64,000 nt of DNA from Treponema socranskii subsp. paredis ATCC 35535 (GCA_000413015.1 KE332516.1:62001-126000), one strand, 5' to 3'. Numbered from the stretch's first letter, positions 1-9,131 are shown. Notes: a model not told the origin generated them from the sequence alone. Numbers and translations: made by a program.

Positions 1-648
1 ACTTTTTCTTTGTAAATACTCCCGCAGGATGTCGTTTTGTATGCACTCTTTGATCGCGTTCTTAAAGCCGTTTTCACTGTCGAGCTTGGTATGTTTCCGC
101 ACCGCTTCGATGAACAGCGTGTATTCTTCAAGCGGTTTACACGTACGTAAGATTCTGCTTCCCTTATTATAATTGATATTCGTCACGCTGACAACGAGTT
201 CGAGGCTCGGTTTTTCGGGTGTCGTTATAAAAGCGTCGGACAGACGGAGCGTTGCGGTTTCGGGGTAATCTTCTTCGCCGTTGTAAAATACGTAAAATTC
301 CGGCGTAGGGATTTTTTTCAGGTGCTTGAGATAACGGTCACGCGGGTTTTGTATGCGTTCATAAAGCCGAGCGGCATACTGCAAAAAGCGCAGCGGCATA
401 TTGGCGTTCACAGTCGATTGGTGTTCAACGAGTACAATGATTTTCCCGTCGACGAGGCAGGCGACATCGTTGCAAAAGGCCATATACATCACCTGTTCGA
501 GACGGAGCGGTTCGAGTTCCGTCGTTTCGTCGAGGCAAGTACCATGGAGCGCGTTGTAGAGCGAAAGAAAGTTCGCTTTCGCGTTTTTATCTTCGCCGAA
601 AAAATCGACAAAGACCGAATCCTTATACCGGCGATTATGCTTTGCCAT
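1..648 (-). CDS. Rpn/PD-(D/E)XK nuclease-family protein, C-terminus beyond window
   Basis: The complement reads open for 216 codons from an ATG at 646-648 to the window edge, so the 3' end is missing. The start MAKHNRRYKDSVFVDFF and the core VDGKIIVLVEHQST (D67, E75-x-Q77) match the PD-(D/E)XK fold of the Rpn 'recombination-promoting nuclease/putative transposase' family, which is multicopy in many treponemes. A GAGAGG ribosome site sits 4 nt before the ATG. Family knowledge: these proteins are DNA endonucleases that raise RecA-independent recombination; the role here is inferred only. A four-hairpin repeat begins 11 bp upstream of the start. Confidence 0.8.
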   Translation of the reverse strand, partial: MAKHNRRYKDSVFVDFFGEDKNAKANFLSLYNALHGTCLDETTELEPLRLEQVMYMAFCNDVACLVDGKIIVLVEHQSTVNANMPLRFLQYAARLYERIQNPRDRYLKHLKKIPTPEFYVFYNGEEDYPETATLRLSDAFITTPEKPSLELVVSVTNINYNKGSRILRTCKPLEEYTLFIEAVRKHTKLDSENGFKNAIKECIQNDILREYLQRKS

Positions 649-658
649 AAAACCTCTC

Positions 659-824
659 AAAAAACTTTTGCAGGTACTTGCAGCGAAGCTTCAAGCAAGG
701 TGTAACTTCCGAAAAAGTTTTTTCTGTGCGCGCGAGCGCACACGTTCAATCGGCGAGTTTGCAACGCAAACTCGAGATAAAAAGCGGAGGCGCTATTTCA
801 GCCGATGCTTTTTATCGACCTCCG
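659..824. repeat. four-hairpin dispersed element, copy 1
   Basis: Four consecutive inverted repeats: an AAAACTTTT.../...AAAAGTTTT arm pair, GTGCGCGCGAGCGCAC, CGAGTTTGCAACGCAAACTCG split around its loop, and GATAAAAAGCG.../...GCTTTTTATC enclosing 'ctatttcagc'. The same order of hairpins and the 'atttcagc' loop recur near 8.2, 53.9 and 58.6 kb. It lies directly in front of the partial nuclease gene. Confidence 0.6.
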
Positions 825-1201
825 GGATAACCGCATCGGAAATGGATACTTAGAAAAGAAGTCATACTTACATAAAAAAGGCGGAACGCGAGGCAGCGGA
901 ACTGCCGCCGAGCCGCTCAGACCGATGGCAAGCAATCTCTTTGTAAAAAGAGATTACGCAGTCCGATTCCGATTACGGTCTGCCGCGGCGAACGGCAGGG
1001 CTGCTGCCGGGAGTGCAGCCGATTTTTTACGTTATACGCTATTTTTTAGAAATACAATTTCCGGTGCGGTTATCCTGATAATACTTCAGTAATATATATT
1101 CGCTTCGCCGGTGCGATTTCGGAGTTTTTTCGAAAAAGGTTCCTGCGCGGCAAACTGTACGAAGGACGGGGCGTTGCGGGGTGTCCCCGCAGGAAGTGGC
1201 A
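825..1201. other. intergenic stretch without recognisable gene
   Basis: Between the four-hairpin element and the tri-hairpin repeat. Open frames here are short, have no ribosome site and no recognisable protein motif. Some GC-rich inverted segments are present (for example gcggcagttccgctgcc-like arms near 885-915), but nothing that can be named. The further stretch 1341-1606, up to adk, likewise shows no gene. Confidence 0.5.
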
Positions 1202-1340
1202 GGGGCTGTCTCAAAAGTCGGTTACTTTCTCGACAGCCTATCGAGTTTAAAATTAAGTCTTTATATTATAATGACTTAATTTTAAACGTCGCACATAAAA
1301 TCAAGAAAGCTGTCCAAAAACTGAAGTTTTTGGACAGCCC
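1202..1340 (+). repeat. tri-hairpin dispersed repeat, copy A
   Basis: 139 bp made of three stem-loops: GCTGTCTCAAAAGT/ACTTTCTCGACAGC, AAATTAAGTC/GACTTAATTT and GCTGTCCAAAAACT/AGTTTTTGGACAGC. Near-identical copies occur in the opposite orientation at 3654-3793 and 15009-15145, and a one-hairpin fragment at 61426-61458. Non-coding; conceptual translation of it gives a spurious peptide that recurs at each copy. Confidence 0.85.
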
Positions 1341-1606
1341 GCGCGAGGGGAAGGCTTTCCCCCTTAAAATCTATTTTACGGATAAAGCTTTCGAAAGCCG
1401 GATCGGATTATCGGCTATGCGGATAAAATTGCAGTGCGCGGAAAACCTCGGGAGCCCGGCTTGCATAAAAAGACTGGCACAGGCGGTGCGGGAGATGCGC
1501 GATTGTTGCGTACTGCCCGCAATTCATGCCCATGCCCTAGACGTATTTTACACGAGCGGTTAAAATACATCATCATCGAAACGTATAAACAAATACAGAG
1601 GTAAGT

Positions 1607-2239
1607 ATGAATTTCATCTTTTTAGGGCCTCCGGGAGCGGGCAAAGGTTCTCTCGCCGTCAAAGTCGCACAGGAGTATAAAATCCCGCACATTTCGACGG
1701 GCGATATTTTCCGCGCGGCGATAAAAAATCAAACGGAACTCGGGAAAAAAGTCAAAAGCATCATCGACTCGGGCGGCTTGGTCAGCGACGACATCACGTG
1801 CGCGCTCGTAAAAGAGCGGCTCGAAGCGGACGATACGAAAGACGGCTTTATCCTCGACGGATTTCCGCGCACCCTTGCGCAAGCTGAAGCGTTTACAAAA
1901 ATCTGCGACGACGTAAAGGTCGTCAATTTCATTATTAAAGATGAAGAAGTTATCAAGCGCCTTTCGACGCGGCGCGTCTGCAAAAAATGCGGAACGAACT
2001 TCAACGTGCTCACTTTGCCGCCGAAAAAAGAAGGCGTCTGCGACAACTGCGGCGGCGAACTCTACCAGCGGGACGACGACAAACAGGAATCGATTTTGCA
2101 CCGTATGGACGTGTACCGCGAACAAACCGAACCGCTTATCGATTTTTACCGCACGAGAGGAAAGCTCACCGACATAGACGGCGCCGTTCAAACGCCTCAG
2201 TTATTAAACGAGTTCGGAAAAGTCTTTCCGAAAAAATGA
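1607..2239 (+). CDS. adk: adenylate kinase
   Basis: Interconverts ATP + AMP and 2 ADP in the cytoplasm. The 210-residue product has the P-loop GPPGAGKG at 7-14, the DGFPRTLAQAE segment (84-94) that binds AMP, and a long LID domain with a zinc-type Cys4 set (C125, C128, C145, C148), as in Gram-positive and many spirochaetal enzymes. Length is normal for the long-LID class. The P-loop is followed by Ser15 where most homologues have Thr, a conservative change. An AGAGG site precedes the ATG. It is followed 88 bp later by glycerate kinase on the same strand. Confidence 0.95.
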   Translation: MNFIFLGPPGAGKGSLAVKVAQEYKIPHISTGDIFRAAIKNQTELGKKVKSIIDSGGLVSDDITCALVKERLEADDTKDGFILDGFPRTLAQAEAFTKICDDVKVVNFIIKDEEVIKRLSTRRVCKKCGTNFNVLTLPPKKEGVCDNCGGELYQRDDDKQESILHRMDVYREQTEPLIDFYRTRGKLTDIDGAVQTPQLLNEFGKVFPKK

Positions 2240-2327
2240 TATCCGCTGCGGCACACGGCATCCTATGCAGCGGTGCGCGCTGTAAATTGTACGTAAAAAA
2301 CCGACAGAGGCCTAAGGAGACGATGCA

Positions 2328-3470
2328 GTGAAAAAAATCGTACTGATCCCCGATTCATTCAAAGGCACGATGAGTTCCGCAGAGATATGCGGCATCATGG
2401 AAAAAGCGATAAAAAAAATTTATCCCGAAACGAACGTCATAAGCATTCCCGTTGCAGACGGAGGAGAAGGCAGCGTAGACGCCTTTCTCACTGCAGTCGG
2501 CGGAAAAAAAATCACCGTATCCGCGGACGATCCTTACTTTAACAAAATGGATGCGTTTTACGGAAAGCTTTCCGACGGAAAAACGGGCGTCATCGAAATG
2601 GCTGCCTGCGCTGGGCTTCCCCTCGTCGAAGACAGGCGCAATCCCGAAAAGACGACGACGTTCGGAGTGGGCGCTCTCATTCTTCGCGCGATCGAAGACG
2701 GCTGCACGAAACTCATCATGGGACTCGGAGGAAGCGCGACGAACGACGGAGGCTGCGGAGCGGCTGCGGCATGCGGCGTAAAGTTCATCGATAAAACCGG
2801 AAAAGAATTCATCCCGACGGGCGGTACGCTCTGCGACATCGAACACATCGACTCATCGGCTTTGCATCCATCGCTCAAGGGCATCGAAATCGTCACGATG
2901 TGCGACATAGACAATCCGCTCTACGGAGAGACGGGAGCCGCATACGTTTTCGGGCCGCAAAAGGGCGCCGACGAAAGAGCGGTAAAGAGGCTCGATTCGG
3001 GACTCCGCCGCCTCGCCGAAGTCGTCGAACGGGATCTGCACAAAGACGCTTCTCTCATGCCGGGCGCGGGAGCTGCAGGCGGCATGGGCTACGGCATGAA
3101 CGTCTTTTTCGATTCAAAGCTGCAGATGGGCATCGAAACGGTGCTCGACACGGTGAGATTCGACGAACTCGTCAAAGACGCGGACTGCGTTTTTTCGGGC
3201 GAAGGAAAAATCGACACGCAGAGCCTTCGCGGGAAAGTCGTCATCGGCATAGCGCGCCGCACGAAAAAAGCGGAAGTACCGCTCATCGCGGTCGTCGGCG
3301 ATATCGGAGACGACATCGAAGAAGCGTACGACACGGGCGTATCGGCAGTCTTCAGCATAAACCGCGTCGCAGTCGACTACAGCCGCGCAAAACCGCGCGC
3401 CAAAAACGATCTCAAACTCACGGTCGAAAACATCATGCGCTTTATCGAATGCATAAAAGCACGAGCCTAA
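2328..3470 (+). CDS. glxK: glycerate kinase (GarK/GlxK type)
   Basis: Phosphorylates D-glycerate, usually to 2-phosphoglycerate in this family. The 380-residue product carries PVADGGEG (41-48) and GLGGSATNDGG (132-142), typical of glycerate kinase type I, and has the family's usual length. It starts with GTG, supported by AAGGAG 8 nt upstream. It could complete the aldarate pathway encoded at 23-31 kb, where GarR would make glycerate; that link is inferred, since the genes are not adjacent. Downstream lies a 379-bp gap with a tri-hairpin repeat and no gene. Confidence 0.92.
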   Translation: MKKIVLIPDSFKGTMSSAEICGIMEKAIKKIYPETNVISIPVADGGEGSVDAFLTAVGGKKITVSADDPYFNKMDAFYGKLSDGKTGVIEMAACAGLPLVEDRRNPEKTTTFGVGALILRAIEDGCTKLIMGLGGSATNDGGCGAAAACGVKFIDKTGKEFIPTGGTLCDIEHIDSSALHPSLKGIEIVTMCDIDNPLYGETGAAYVFGPQKGADERAVKRLDSGLRRLAEVVERDLHKDASLMPGAGAAGGMGYGMNVFFDSKLQMGIETVLDTVRFDELVKDADCVFSGEGKIDTQSLRGKVVIGIARRTKKAEVPLIAVVGDIGDDIEEAYDTGVSAVFSINRVAVDYSRAKPRAKNDLKLTVENIMRFIECIKARA

Positions 3471-3653
3471 AAGCCGGCCGTCAACAAGCGAAGCAGCAAG
3501 CTTCCGCACGGATCAACAATCCCGACGCAGCCTCGCAGCGAAGCTTCAAGCGGCGTCGGAGTATTAAAACCTCCGCACGGATATAACTTAAAATACCTTT
3601 TTCGGAAGCGGCCGGTCGGAAGAGCCGGCTGCTCCGGATTCGCTCACGCTCAT

Positions 3654-3793
3654 GGGGCTGTCCAAAAACTGAAGTTTTTGGACAGCTTCCTTGATTTTAT
3701 ATGCGACGTTTAAAATCAAGTCATTATAATACAAAGACTGGATTTTAAACTCGACGGGCTGTCGAAAAAGTAACCGACTTTTGAGACAGCCCC
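3654..3793 (-). repeat. tri-hairpin dispersed repeat, copy B
   Basis: 140 bp, reverse orientation relative to copy A. The outer hairpins are near-identical to copy A. The middle hairpin reads AAATCAAGTC/GACTGGATTT: a T-A pair of copy A is here C-G, a compensatory change. It lies between the glycerate kinase and lactate dehydrogenase stop codons, in a 3'-to-3' gap (3471-3849) that shows no other feature. Confidence 0.85.
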
Positions 3794-3849
3794 GCATTCG
3801 CGGCGCACGCCGCGAATGGGTGTCCTGCGCATCCGGGCTGGGCTTATTC

Positions 3850-4803
3850 TTAAAACACCGCCGATTCGTCGATGACTTTTTTGAGCGTCCGGGCCGAATG
3901 TAAAAGTGCTTCCCTCTCTTTTTCATCGAGTTCGAGCGGCACCTGCGTTTCGACACCGTCCTTTCCGACGACCGCGGGCATACTCAGCGCAACACCTTCG
4001 ATTCCGAAAGCGCCGTGCTGTATCGTCGATACCGGCAAAATCGATTTTTCATCGCGGCTGATCGCCTGACAGATGCGCCTGACCGCCATCGCCACTCCGT
4101 AATACGTCGCTTTCTTTTTATCGATGATTTTGTACGCGCTGTTTTTGACTTCTTCGGCGATCCTGCGCATGGAATCTTCGTGTTCGTGAAAACCGCGCAT
4201 ATCGCAAAAGCGGTTGAGCTTGATGCCCGAAACGTTCGCACAGCTCCACGCGGCGATTTCGCTGTCCCCGTGTTCGCCGATGATAAAGGCGTGAACGCTT
4301 CTGCTGTCGACGCTCAAGTGTTCGCCCAAAAGATATTTCAGCCGTGCCGTATCGAGAACGGTACCCGAACCGAACACGCGGTTTTCCGGCAAACCCGAAA
4401 GCTTTGCCGCCGTATACGTTAAAATGTCGACGGGATTTGCGACGATGAGCAGTACGCCCTGAAAATCCCGCTTTGCGATTTCCGGAATAATCGATTTGAA
4501 AATCGCAACGTTCTTTTTTACAAGATCGAGCCGCGTCTCTCCGGGCTTTTGCCCCGCGCCCGCCGTCACGACGACGATCGACGCATCGCGTATGTCGTCG
4601 TATGAGCCCGCATATATTTTCATCGGACCGGCAAAGGGAAGCCCGTGGCTTATATCGAGCGCTTCGCCTTCGGCTTTATTTTGATCCGCATCGATTAAAA
4701 CCATTTCCGAATACAGACCGCTTTCCATCAATGCGAACGCCGACGATGCGCCGACAAATCCGCATCCGATAACACCTATTTTTCTCGCGTTGACGACACT
4801 CAT
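3850..4803 (-). CDS. ldh: L-lactate dehydrogenase
   Basis: Reduces pyruvate to L-lactate with NADH, a fermentative step in the cytoplasm. The 317-residue product starts at MSVVNARKIGVIGCGFVG; this ATG (4801-4803) is chosen because AAGGAG lies 8 nt upstream and the NAD-binding GxGxxG follows at once. Seen: GQKPGETRLDL with Gln at the specificity position that is Arg in malate dehydrogenases, VANPVDI, and GEHGDSE with the catalytic His. It is divergent from murJ, 152 bp away. Malate dehydrogenase is unlikely because of the Gln. Confidence 0.93.
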   Translation of the reverse strand: MSVVNARKIGVIGCGFVGASSAFALMESGLYSEMVLIDADQNKAEGEALDISHGLPFAGPMKIYAGSYDDIRDASIVVVTAGAGQKPGETRLDLVKKNVAIFKSIIPEIAKRDFQGVLLIVANPVDILTYTAAKLSGLPENRVFGSGTVLDTARLKYLLGEHLSVDSRSVHAFIIGEHGDSEIAAWSCANVSGIKLNRFCDMRGFHEHEDSMRRIAEEVKNSAYKIIDKKKATYYGVAMAVRRICQAISRDEKSILPVSTIQHGAFGIEGVALSMPAVVGKDGVETQVPLELDEKEREALLHSARTLKKVIDESAVF

Positions 4804-4919
4804 AGTTCTGCTCCTTACAGCTTCGATTTCGATCGTATATCGATCATACGCATATAATAAATATAGCGAAAAAATCGCCGTCCGTGTACTGAAAGCGTTA
4901 TCAAGACAAGCGCGGCACA

Positions 4920-4949
4920 TTGCACAAGCGGTACTTCTTGCGCTATGCT
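4920..4949 (+). promoter_or_regulatory. putative promoter giving leaderless murJ mRNA
   Basis: TTGCAC, 18 nt, TATGCT, then 6 nt to the murJ ATG. No Shine-Dalgarno sequence is present in the gap. The expected transcription start falls on the start codon. Confidence 0.4.
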
Positions 4950-4955
4950 TAGCGA

Positions 4956-6563
4956 ATGACGGAAACAAAATCGCATTCACTCGTACGGTCGGGCATCCGC
5001 CTTTCGGTCGTCACGCTTTTATCGCGCATACTCGGCCTCGTGCGCGAAATGACCAAAGCGGCTTTTCTCGGAACCGGAGCCATAGCGGACGCATTCGGTA
5101 TCGCATTTCAACTGCCGAATCTCTTTCGAAGGCTCTTCGCGGAAAACAGCGTTTCCGTCGCCTTCATCCCGACTTTCCGCGCATACGTCGAAGATATTTC
5201 GTCGGATGCCGACAGAAAAAAAACGCAGGATTTTATCTCATCGACGCTTACCCTCGTCACTTTTTTGACGGGAGCCGTCACCGCTTTGGGTATCGCCTTT
5301 ACGCCCGTGATCATTAAAATATTTTACGGCAGTACCGATGCGGCGACAATGCCGGAAGCGGTGCTTCTCACGCGTATCATGTTTCCCTATCTCGCCGTCG
5401 TTTCCGTCGCCGCCCTCTTTCAGGGAATCTTAAACGGCGTCGGCATTTTCACACCGTCGGGCTTCGCTCCCGTTTTGTTCAACGCAGTCGTCATCACTCT
5501 CACGTACATACTCGCCCCGTATACGGCGAATCCCGCGCGCGCTATGGCGGCAGGCGTCATCGCAGGCGGCGTTTCGCAAATGCTCTTTCAGCTGCCCTTC
5601 GTACTGCGCACGAAGTGGCGCGTTTCGTTCGCGTCGCTTAAAAGCGCGTTTACGAATCCCGGCACGAGACGCGTCATGCTCCTCGTCTTTCCGACCGTCG
5701 TCGGTATGGCCGCATACCAGATAAACGACGTCGTATCGAGTACGCTCGCAAAACGCGCGGGCATCGGCATCTACGCGAGTCTGCAATATTCGCTTCGGCT
5801 GCAGGAATTGATTTTAGGCATATTCGCCGTATCGATCGGTTCGGTTATTTTGCCGGACATGTCGGCGCTTGCGCAAAAAAAACGCTGGGACGATTTTACG
5901 GCGCTGCTCATCCGCGCCCTAAAAATCATCACGCTGATAGCGCTTCCGGTTACGTTTTATTCGCTTATCTGCGGAAAGGAAATCATTTCGCTCGTCTACA
6001 AAACGAAAAACTTTACCGACGAATCGGTAGCGATGACGCTTTCGGTATTCCGCTTTCACATGATAGGTCTCGTCTTTATCGCGCAAAACCGCGTTTTGTC
6101 CCCGTCGTTTTATGCGCAAAAAAACACCGTGCTTCCGACGCTTGCGGGTATTTTCAACTTCGCCGTCAATATCGCGCTCGCTTCTCTTTTCGTCGGACGC
6201 ATGAAGGGTGCGGGCATCGCGCTCGCCCTTTCGATCGCAAGCTTTGCGAATACCGTTTTTTTATGCGCCGCGCTTCCGCGTTTGCGCTCCGTCGATACAA
6301 AAAAAATTATTAAATCGTCGGTACTGTATGAATTGAAAATAATAATTTTTTCCGCCGCAGCCTCTCTTCCCGTCTATATCGTAAAACCGCGCCTCGTATC
6401 TTTTTTTGCGGGACACGGCCGTATCGTTTCGGACGGAAGCGTAGTCGCCCTTTCGGCGCTCCTCTTCGCCGCCGTCGGCATCGCCCTACTTTTTTTCACG
6501 CGGGATGAAATCGCAAAAGCCTGTGCGGAAAGACTGTTCAAAAAGCGCAGCGCTTCACGGTAG
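4956..6563 (+). CDS. murJ: lipid II flippase MurJ
   Basis: Moves lipid-linked peptidoglycan precursor across the inner membrane. The 535-residue product is hydrophobic with about 14 segments and begins with the typical MurJ/MviN core RLSVVTLLSRILGLVRE (15-31) followed by AFQLPNLFRRLFAENS (51-66), whose Arg residues line the substrate cavity in known MurJ structures. Length is normal. The ATG at 4956 is the only start compatible with the conserved N-terminus; no ribosome site precedes it, but a -10 box does, 6 nt away. Confidence 0.93.
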   Translation: MTETKSHSLVRSGIRLSVVTLLSRILGLVREMTKAAFLGTGAIADAFGIAFQLPNLFRRLFAENSVSVAFIPTFRAYVEDISSDADRKKTQDFISSTLTLVTFLTGAVTALGIAFTPVIIKIFYGSTDAATMPEAVLLTRIMFPYLAVVSVAALFQGILNGVGIFTPSGFAPVLFNAVVITLTYILAPYTANPARAMAAGVIAGGVSQMLFQLPFVLRTKWRVSFASLKSAFTNPGTRRVMLLVFPTVVGMAAYQINDVVSSTLAKRAGIGIYASLQYSLRLQELILGIFAVSIGSVILPDMSALAQKKRWDDFTALLIRALKIITLIALPVTFYSLICGKEIISLVYKTKNFTDESVAMTLSVFRFHMIGLVFIAQNRVLSPSFYAQKNTVLPTLAGIFNFAVNIALASLFVGRMKGAGIALALSIASFANTVFLCAALPRLRSVDTKKIIKSSVLYELKIIIFSAAASLPVYIVKPRLVSFFAGHGRIVSDGSVVALSALLFAAVGIALLFFTRDEIAKACAERLFKKRSASR

Positions 6564-6565
6564 GA

Positions 6566-6599
6566 TAAAAAACCGCCCGAAAGCATTCGCTTCGGGCGG
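6566..6599 (-). terminator. intrinsic terminator of cstA
   Basis: CCGCCCGAA/TTCGGGCGG 9-bp stem (6573-6581 with 6591-6599). Read on the minus strand it is followed by TTTTTTAT, so it ends the cstA transcript; the plus-strand side lacks a T run, so murJ would be served only weakly. Confidence 0.8.
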
Positions 6600-6623
6600 C
6601 ACACGCCTTATGCGCCGTAAAAC

Positions 6624-8123
6624 TTATTTGCGTCCGATAATCGTTTTGTTTTGTATTTCAAGGCTGCGTTTCGGATTCAAATAAATTCTGAACATAAACA
6701 CAAAGAGGAAAACGACCGCAAAAACTATACCGACCGCATACGAAACGGTAATACCCTGCTGTCCGAGCCGCACGAGGTTAAAACACTCCGGTGCGTAACA
6801 CAGATACGTGATCGATACGGCGGACATAAAGGTTGCGGGAACCGCGGCAATCCAACAGCGGTTTCTGTTCGGGTAATTCGTCGCAAGATAAGCCGCTCCC
6901 GCCCACAATACGATCATCGCAAGCGTTTGGTTCGACCATGAAAAATACCGCCAGACGACGCCGTAGTTGATCCACGAAATACCGTAGCCGATCAAAAGCA
7001 GCGGAACCGCAATCGAAAGGCGAATTTTAAGATCTTTTTCGTCGAGCTTAAACCAGTCGAAGATAACCATACGCGCGCTTCGGAATGCCGTATCGCCCGA
7101 CGTGATCGGACAAGCGATAACACCGATAAGCGCAATCGCCCCTCCGACTTTTCCGAGAAGACCCGTGCAGATTGCGTATACCGATTTCGGGTTTCCGCCG
7201 CCCATTTCAAGCATCGCTTTCAAGCCCGTGCCGGCACCGTCTTTATTCCAGAAAAACGCGATCGCAGCGGATGCCCAAATCATAGCGATGATGCCTTCAG
7301 CGACCATCGCTCCGTAAAATACTCTCCGGCCTTCTTTTTCGTTCCGTATCGTGCGGGAAACGATCGGCGACTGCGTTGCGTGGAAACCGGATATGGCGCC
7401 GCACGCGACGGTGATGAACATAAGCGGCCAAATCGGTTTTTGCGTTGCCGCAGGATACAGGTTTTGAAGCGTAATATCCATCATCGGGCGGACGCCGTGG
7501 TTCATGATCGTCGCAACCGAAACGCCGAGCGCCATGAGGATGAGGAAGATACCGAAAATCGGATAAAAACGCCCGATGACTTTATCGACCGGAAGCAGCG
7601 TCGCAAGAAAATAGTAGACGAGGATGATCACCGTCCACACTTTTACGTTGAGCCATTCGGGCGTCAAAAGCGCAAGCAAGCCCGCCGGACCCACCATAAA
7701 GACGACGCCGACCATAACGAGCAAAACGACGCTGAATACGCGCATGACGGTCATCATAACGGGACCCAAATATTTACCCGTGATTTCCGAAATACTCGCG
7801 CCGTCGTTCCGCACCGACAGCATACCCGAAAGATAATCGTGTACCGCACCCGCCAAGATCGTACCGCCGACGATCCAAAGGTAGACGCTCGGCCCCCACA
7901 AAGCGCCCGAAATCGCGCCGAAAATCGGTCCGAGACCGGCGATATTCAAAAGCTGAATAAGGAACGCACGCGGCGTCGAAATCGGAACATAGTCGATACC
8001 GTCAGGATTTGCCATGGCGGGCGTCACCCGATTCGCATCGGGCTGGAACACTTTTTCGACGATCGTTCCGTACACAAAATACCCTGCTATAAGCAGACCG
8101 ATACATAAAAAGAAAGAAACCAT
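6624..8123 (-). CDS. cstA: CstA-family transporter (pyruvate/peptide type)
   Basis: Integral membrane carrier of the carbon starvation protein family; characterised members import pyruvate or peptides. The 499-residue product has about 13 hydrophobic segments. Recognisable family parts are the TPRAFLIQLLNIAGLGPIFGAISGALWGP region (split here as TPRAFLIQLL, GLGPIFGAI, GALWGP; 50-77), VHDYLSG (93-99) and ATQSPIVSRTI (254-264). It is shorter than E. coli CstA (about 700) but typical of the short class. AGGGAGG sits 4 nt before the ATG. The transcript is predicted to have a leader of about 270 nt filled with hairpins. Confidence 0.88.
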   Translation of the reverse strand: MVSFFLCIGLLIAGYFVYGTIVEKVFQPDANRVTPAMANPDGIDYVPISTPRAFLIQLLNIAGLGPIFGAISGALWGPSVYLWIVGGTILAGAVHDYLSGMLSVRNDGASISEITGKYLGPVMMTVMRVFSVVLLVMVGVVFMVGPAGLLALLTPEWLNVKVWTVIILVYYFLATLLPVDKVIGRFYPIFGIFLILMALGVSVATIMNHGVRPMMDITLQNLYPAATQKPIWPLMFITVACGAISGFHATQSPIVSRTIRNEKEGRRVFYGAMVAEGIIAMIWASAAIAFFWNKDGAGTGLKAMLEMGGGNPKSVYAICTGLLGKVGGAIALIGVIACPITSGDTAFRSARMVIFDWFKLDEKDLKIRLSIAVPLLLIGYGISWINYGVVWRYFSWSNQTLAMIVLWAGAAYLATNYPNRNRCWIAAVPATFMSAVSITYLCYAPECFNLVRLGQQGITVSYAVGIVFAVVFLFVFMFRIYLNPKRSLEIQNKTIIGRK

Positions 8124-8129
8124 AGATCC

Positions 8130-8370
8130 TCCCTAAAAACCTTCGTAAAAATTCGCGGCAAAGCTTTAGCAAAGCGCAAATCCCGAAAAATTTTTAGCCG
8201 TGCGCGCAGTTCGCAGCGAAGCGTTCCGCTCCGCCTCTTCGAGCGATCGCACATTTTTAATAATAAATAATTAATACGATTTTACGCACAGATCGCACTA
8301 TGCGCTTTACGCAAAATCGAGATAAAGCGGCAGACTGCGCCGATCTTTACCGTCCGACAACCGCCATACA
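8130..8370 (-). repeat. structured 5' leader of cstA; divergent four-hairpin element, copy 2
   Basis: Between the cstA promoter and start codon. Paired arms include AAAAATT.../...AATTTTT near the gene, GTGCG.../...CGCAC, CGATTTTACG (near 8277)/CGCAAAATCG, and GATAAAG.../...CTTTACC. Arm order and the 'tcgagataaagcgg' junction match the element at 659-824, though the sequence has drifted. No known riboswitch consensus was recognised. Confidence 0.45.
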
Positions 8371-8403
8371 AATCGCAAGTGCAATAGAGCACTCGTTTAG
8401 AAC

Positions 8404-8432
8404 AGTATACACCTACTTATATAATTTGTAAA
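8404..8432 (-). promoter_or_regulatory. cstA promoter
   Basis: On the minus strand: TTTACA (8427-8432), 17 nt, TATACT (8404-8409). Transcription would begin near 8397, about 270 nt before the cstA ATG. Confidence 0.6.
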
Positions 8433-8648
8433 ATAAAATATGAAAAACAAGGAGATAAAAAAGAAAAAACCGTTTTAAGGTCGATAAGAAAAATACGGAC
8501 GAAACGTATCGGCAAACCCGCCCTTTGCGGCTCGCTCACGCTCGGCGTCCTCGCTCCGCTGCGGTCGCTGCCTTTAGCCCCGCACCGGGCGGGCGTAAGC
8601 GAAAGACGCCGCTTGTCAGATTGAGCGGAAGATTATTTTTGCGGCAGC
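8433..8648. other. intergenic stretch without gene
   Basis: Separates the cstA promoter from the DtxR-type gene stop. An AT-rich part is followed by a GC-rich part with gctcgctcacgctcgg-like inverted segments. No coding signal seen. Confidence 0.5.
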
Positions 8649-9017
8649 CTACTTATTCTTTTTTTTCATCCAATTTTCGATACCCGCAACGATATCCGCA
8701 TCGATATCGTGTTCGACGCGGCACGCGTTTTCTTCCGCCTGCTCTTTGGAAACGCCGGTGATCTTTACAAAAAAATCGGTGAGCAGGCGATGACGGGAAT
8801 ATATATTCGTCGCTTTTTCGAGACCTTTTTTCGTAAATTCGAGTTCCGTACCTTCACTGTCTTCGAGATAGCCGTCACGCTTCAATATGCCGACCGCCCT
8901 GCTCACGCTCGGTTTGGAAACGCCGAGCTTTTTTGCGACATCGACCGAGTGAACCGTACCTTTGGATTCTTTGACTCTAAGGATCGCTTCAAGATAATCT
9001 TCGCCGGACTCGTACAT
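8649..9017 (-). CDS. DtxR/MntR-family metal-dependent regulator
   Basis: Transcription factor that binds DNA when loaded with Fe(II) or Mn(II). The 122-residue product starts at MYESGEDYLEAIL (ATG 9015-9017, GGAGG 7 nt before). Winged-helix residues cover about 5-60 (VSKPSVSRAVGILKRDGYLE). The dimerisation part keeps H76 (SRHRLL) and C99-x2-E102-H103 (ACRVEHDI), the DtxR-like metal set with Cys rather than the Glu of MntR. It lacks the C-terminal SH3-like domain, like MntR and spirochaetal TroR. No metal transporter is adjacent, so its targets are unknown. Confidence 0.85.
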   Translation of the reverse strand: MYESGEDYLEAILRVKESKGTVHSVDVAKKLGVSKPSVSRAVGILKRDGYLEDSEGTELEFTKKGLEKATNIYSRHRLLTDFFVKITGVSKEQAEENACRVEHDIDADIVAGIENWMKKKNK

Positions 9018-9131
9018 ATATGCCTCCGTTTCCGTCTCTATACGGCACATTCAGTATACCGCATATATCGATTAATTGCCATCTTTAAAATGCCGTATTT
9101 TAAAAAGCATCGTCCGAACGGGTACGGCGTG

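Noticed and set aside
322-705. Plus-strand frame of 127 codons
   Set aside because: Antisense to the Rpn-type nuclease gene, whose minus-strand protein has clear family motifs.
1111-1563. Open frame with a peptide that recurs at 3588-3956 and 15098-15445
   Set aside because: The shared peptide is only the translation of the tri-hairpin repeat; no ribosome site, no conserved start, and frames differ between copies.
1622-2191. Minus-strand frame of 189 codons inside adk
   Set aside because: Exact antisense of adenylate kinase with no independent support.
8367-8390. Six-codon frame (MAVVGR) in the cstA leader as regulatory upstream ORF
   Set aside because: Too short, no ribosome site and no codon bias that would suggest a stalling role.
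8124-8397. Known riboswitch in the cstA leader
   Set aside because: No core of TPP, SAM, glycine, lysine, FMN or cobalamin riboswitches could be recognised; the hairpins match the dispersed element instead.
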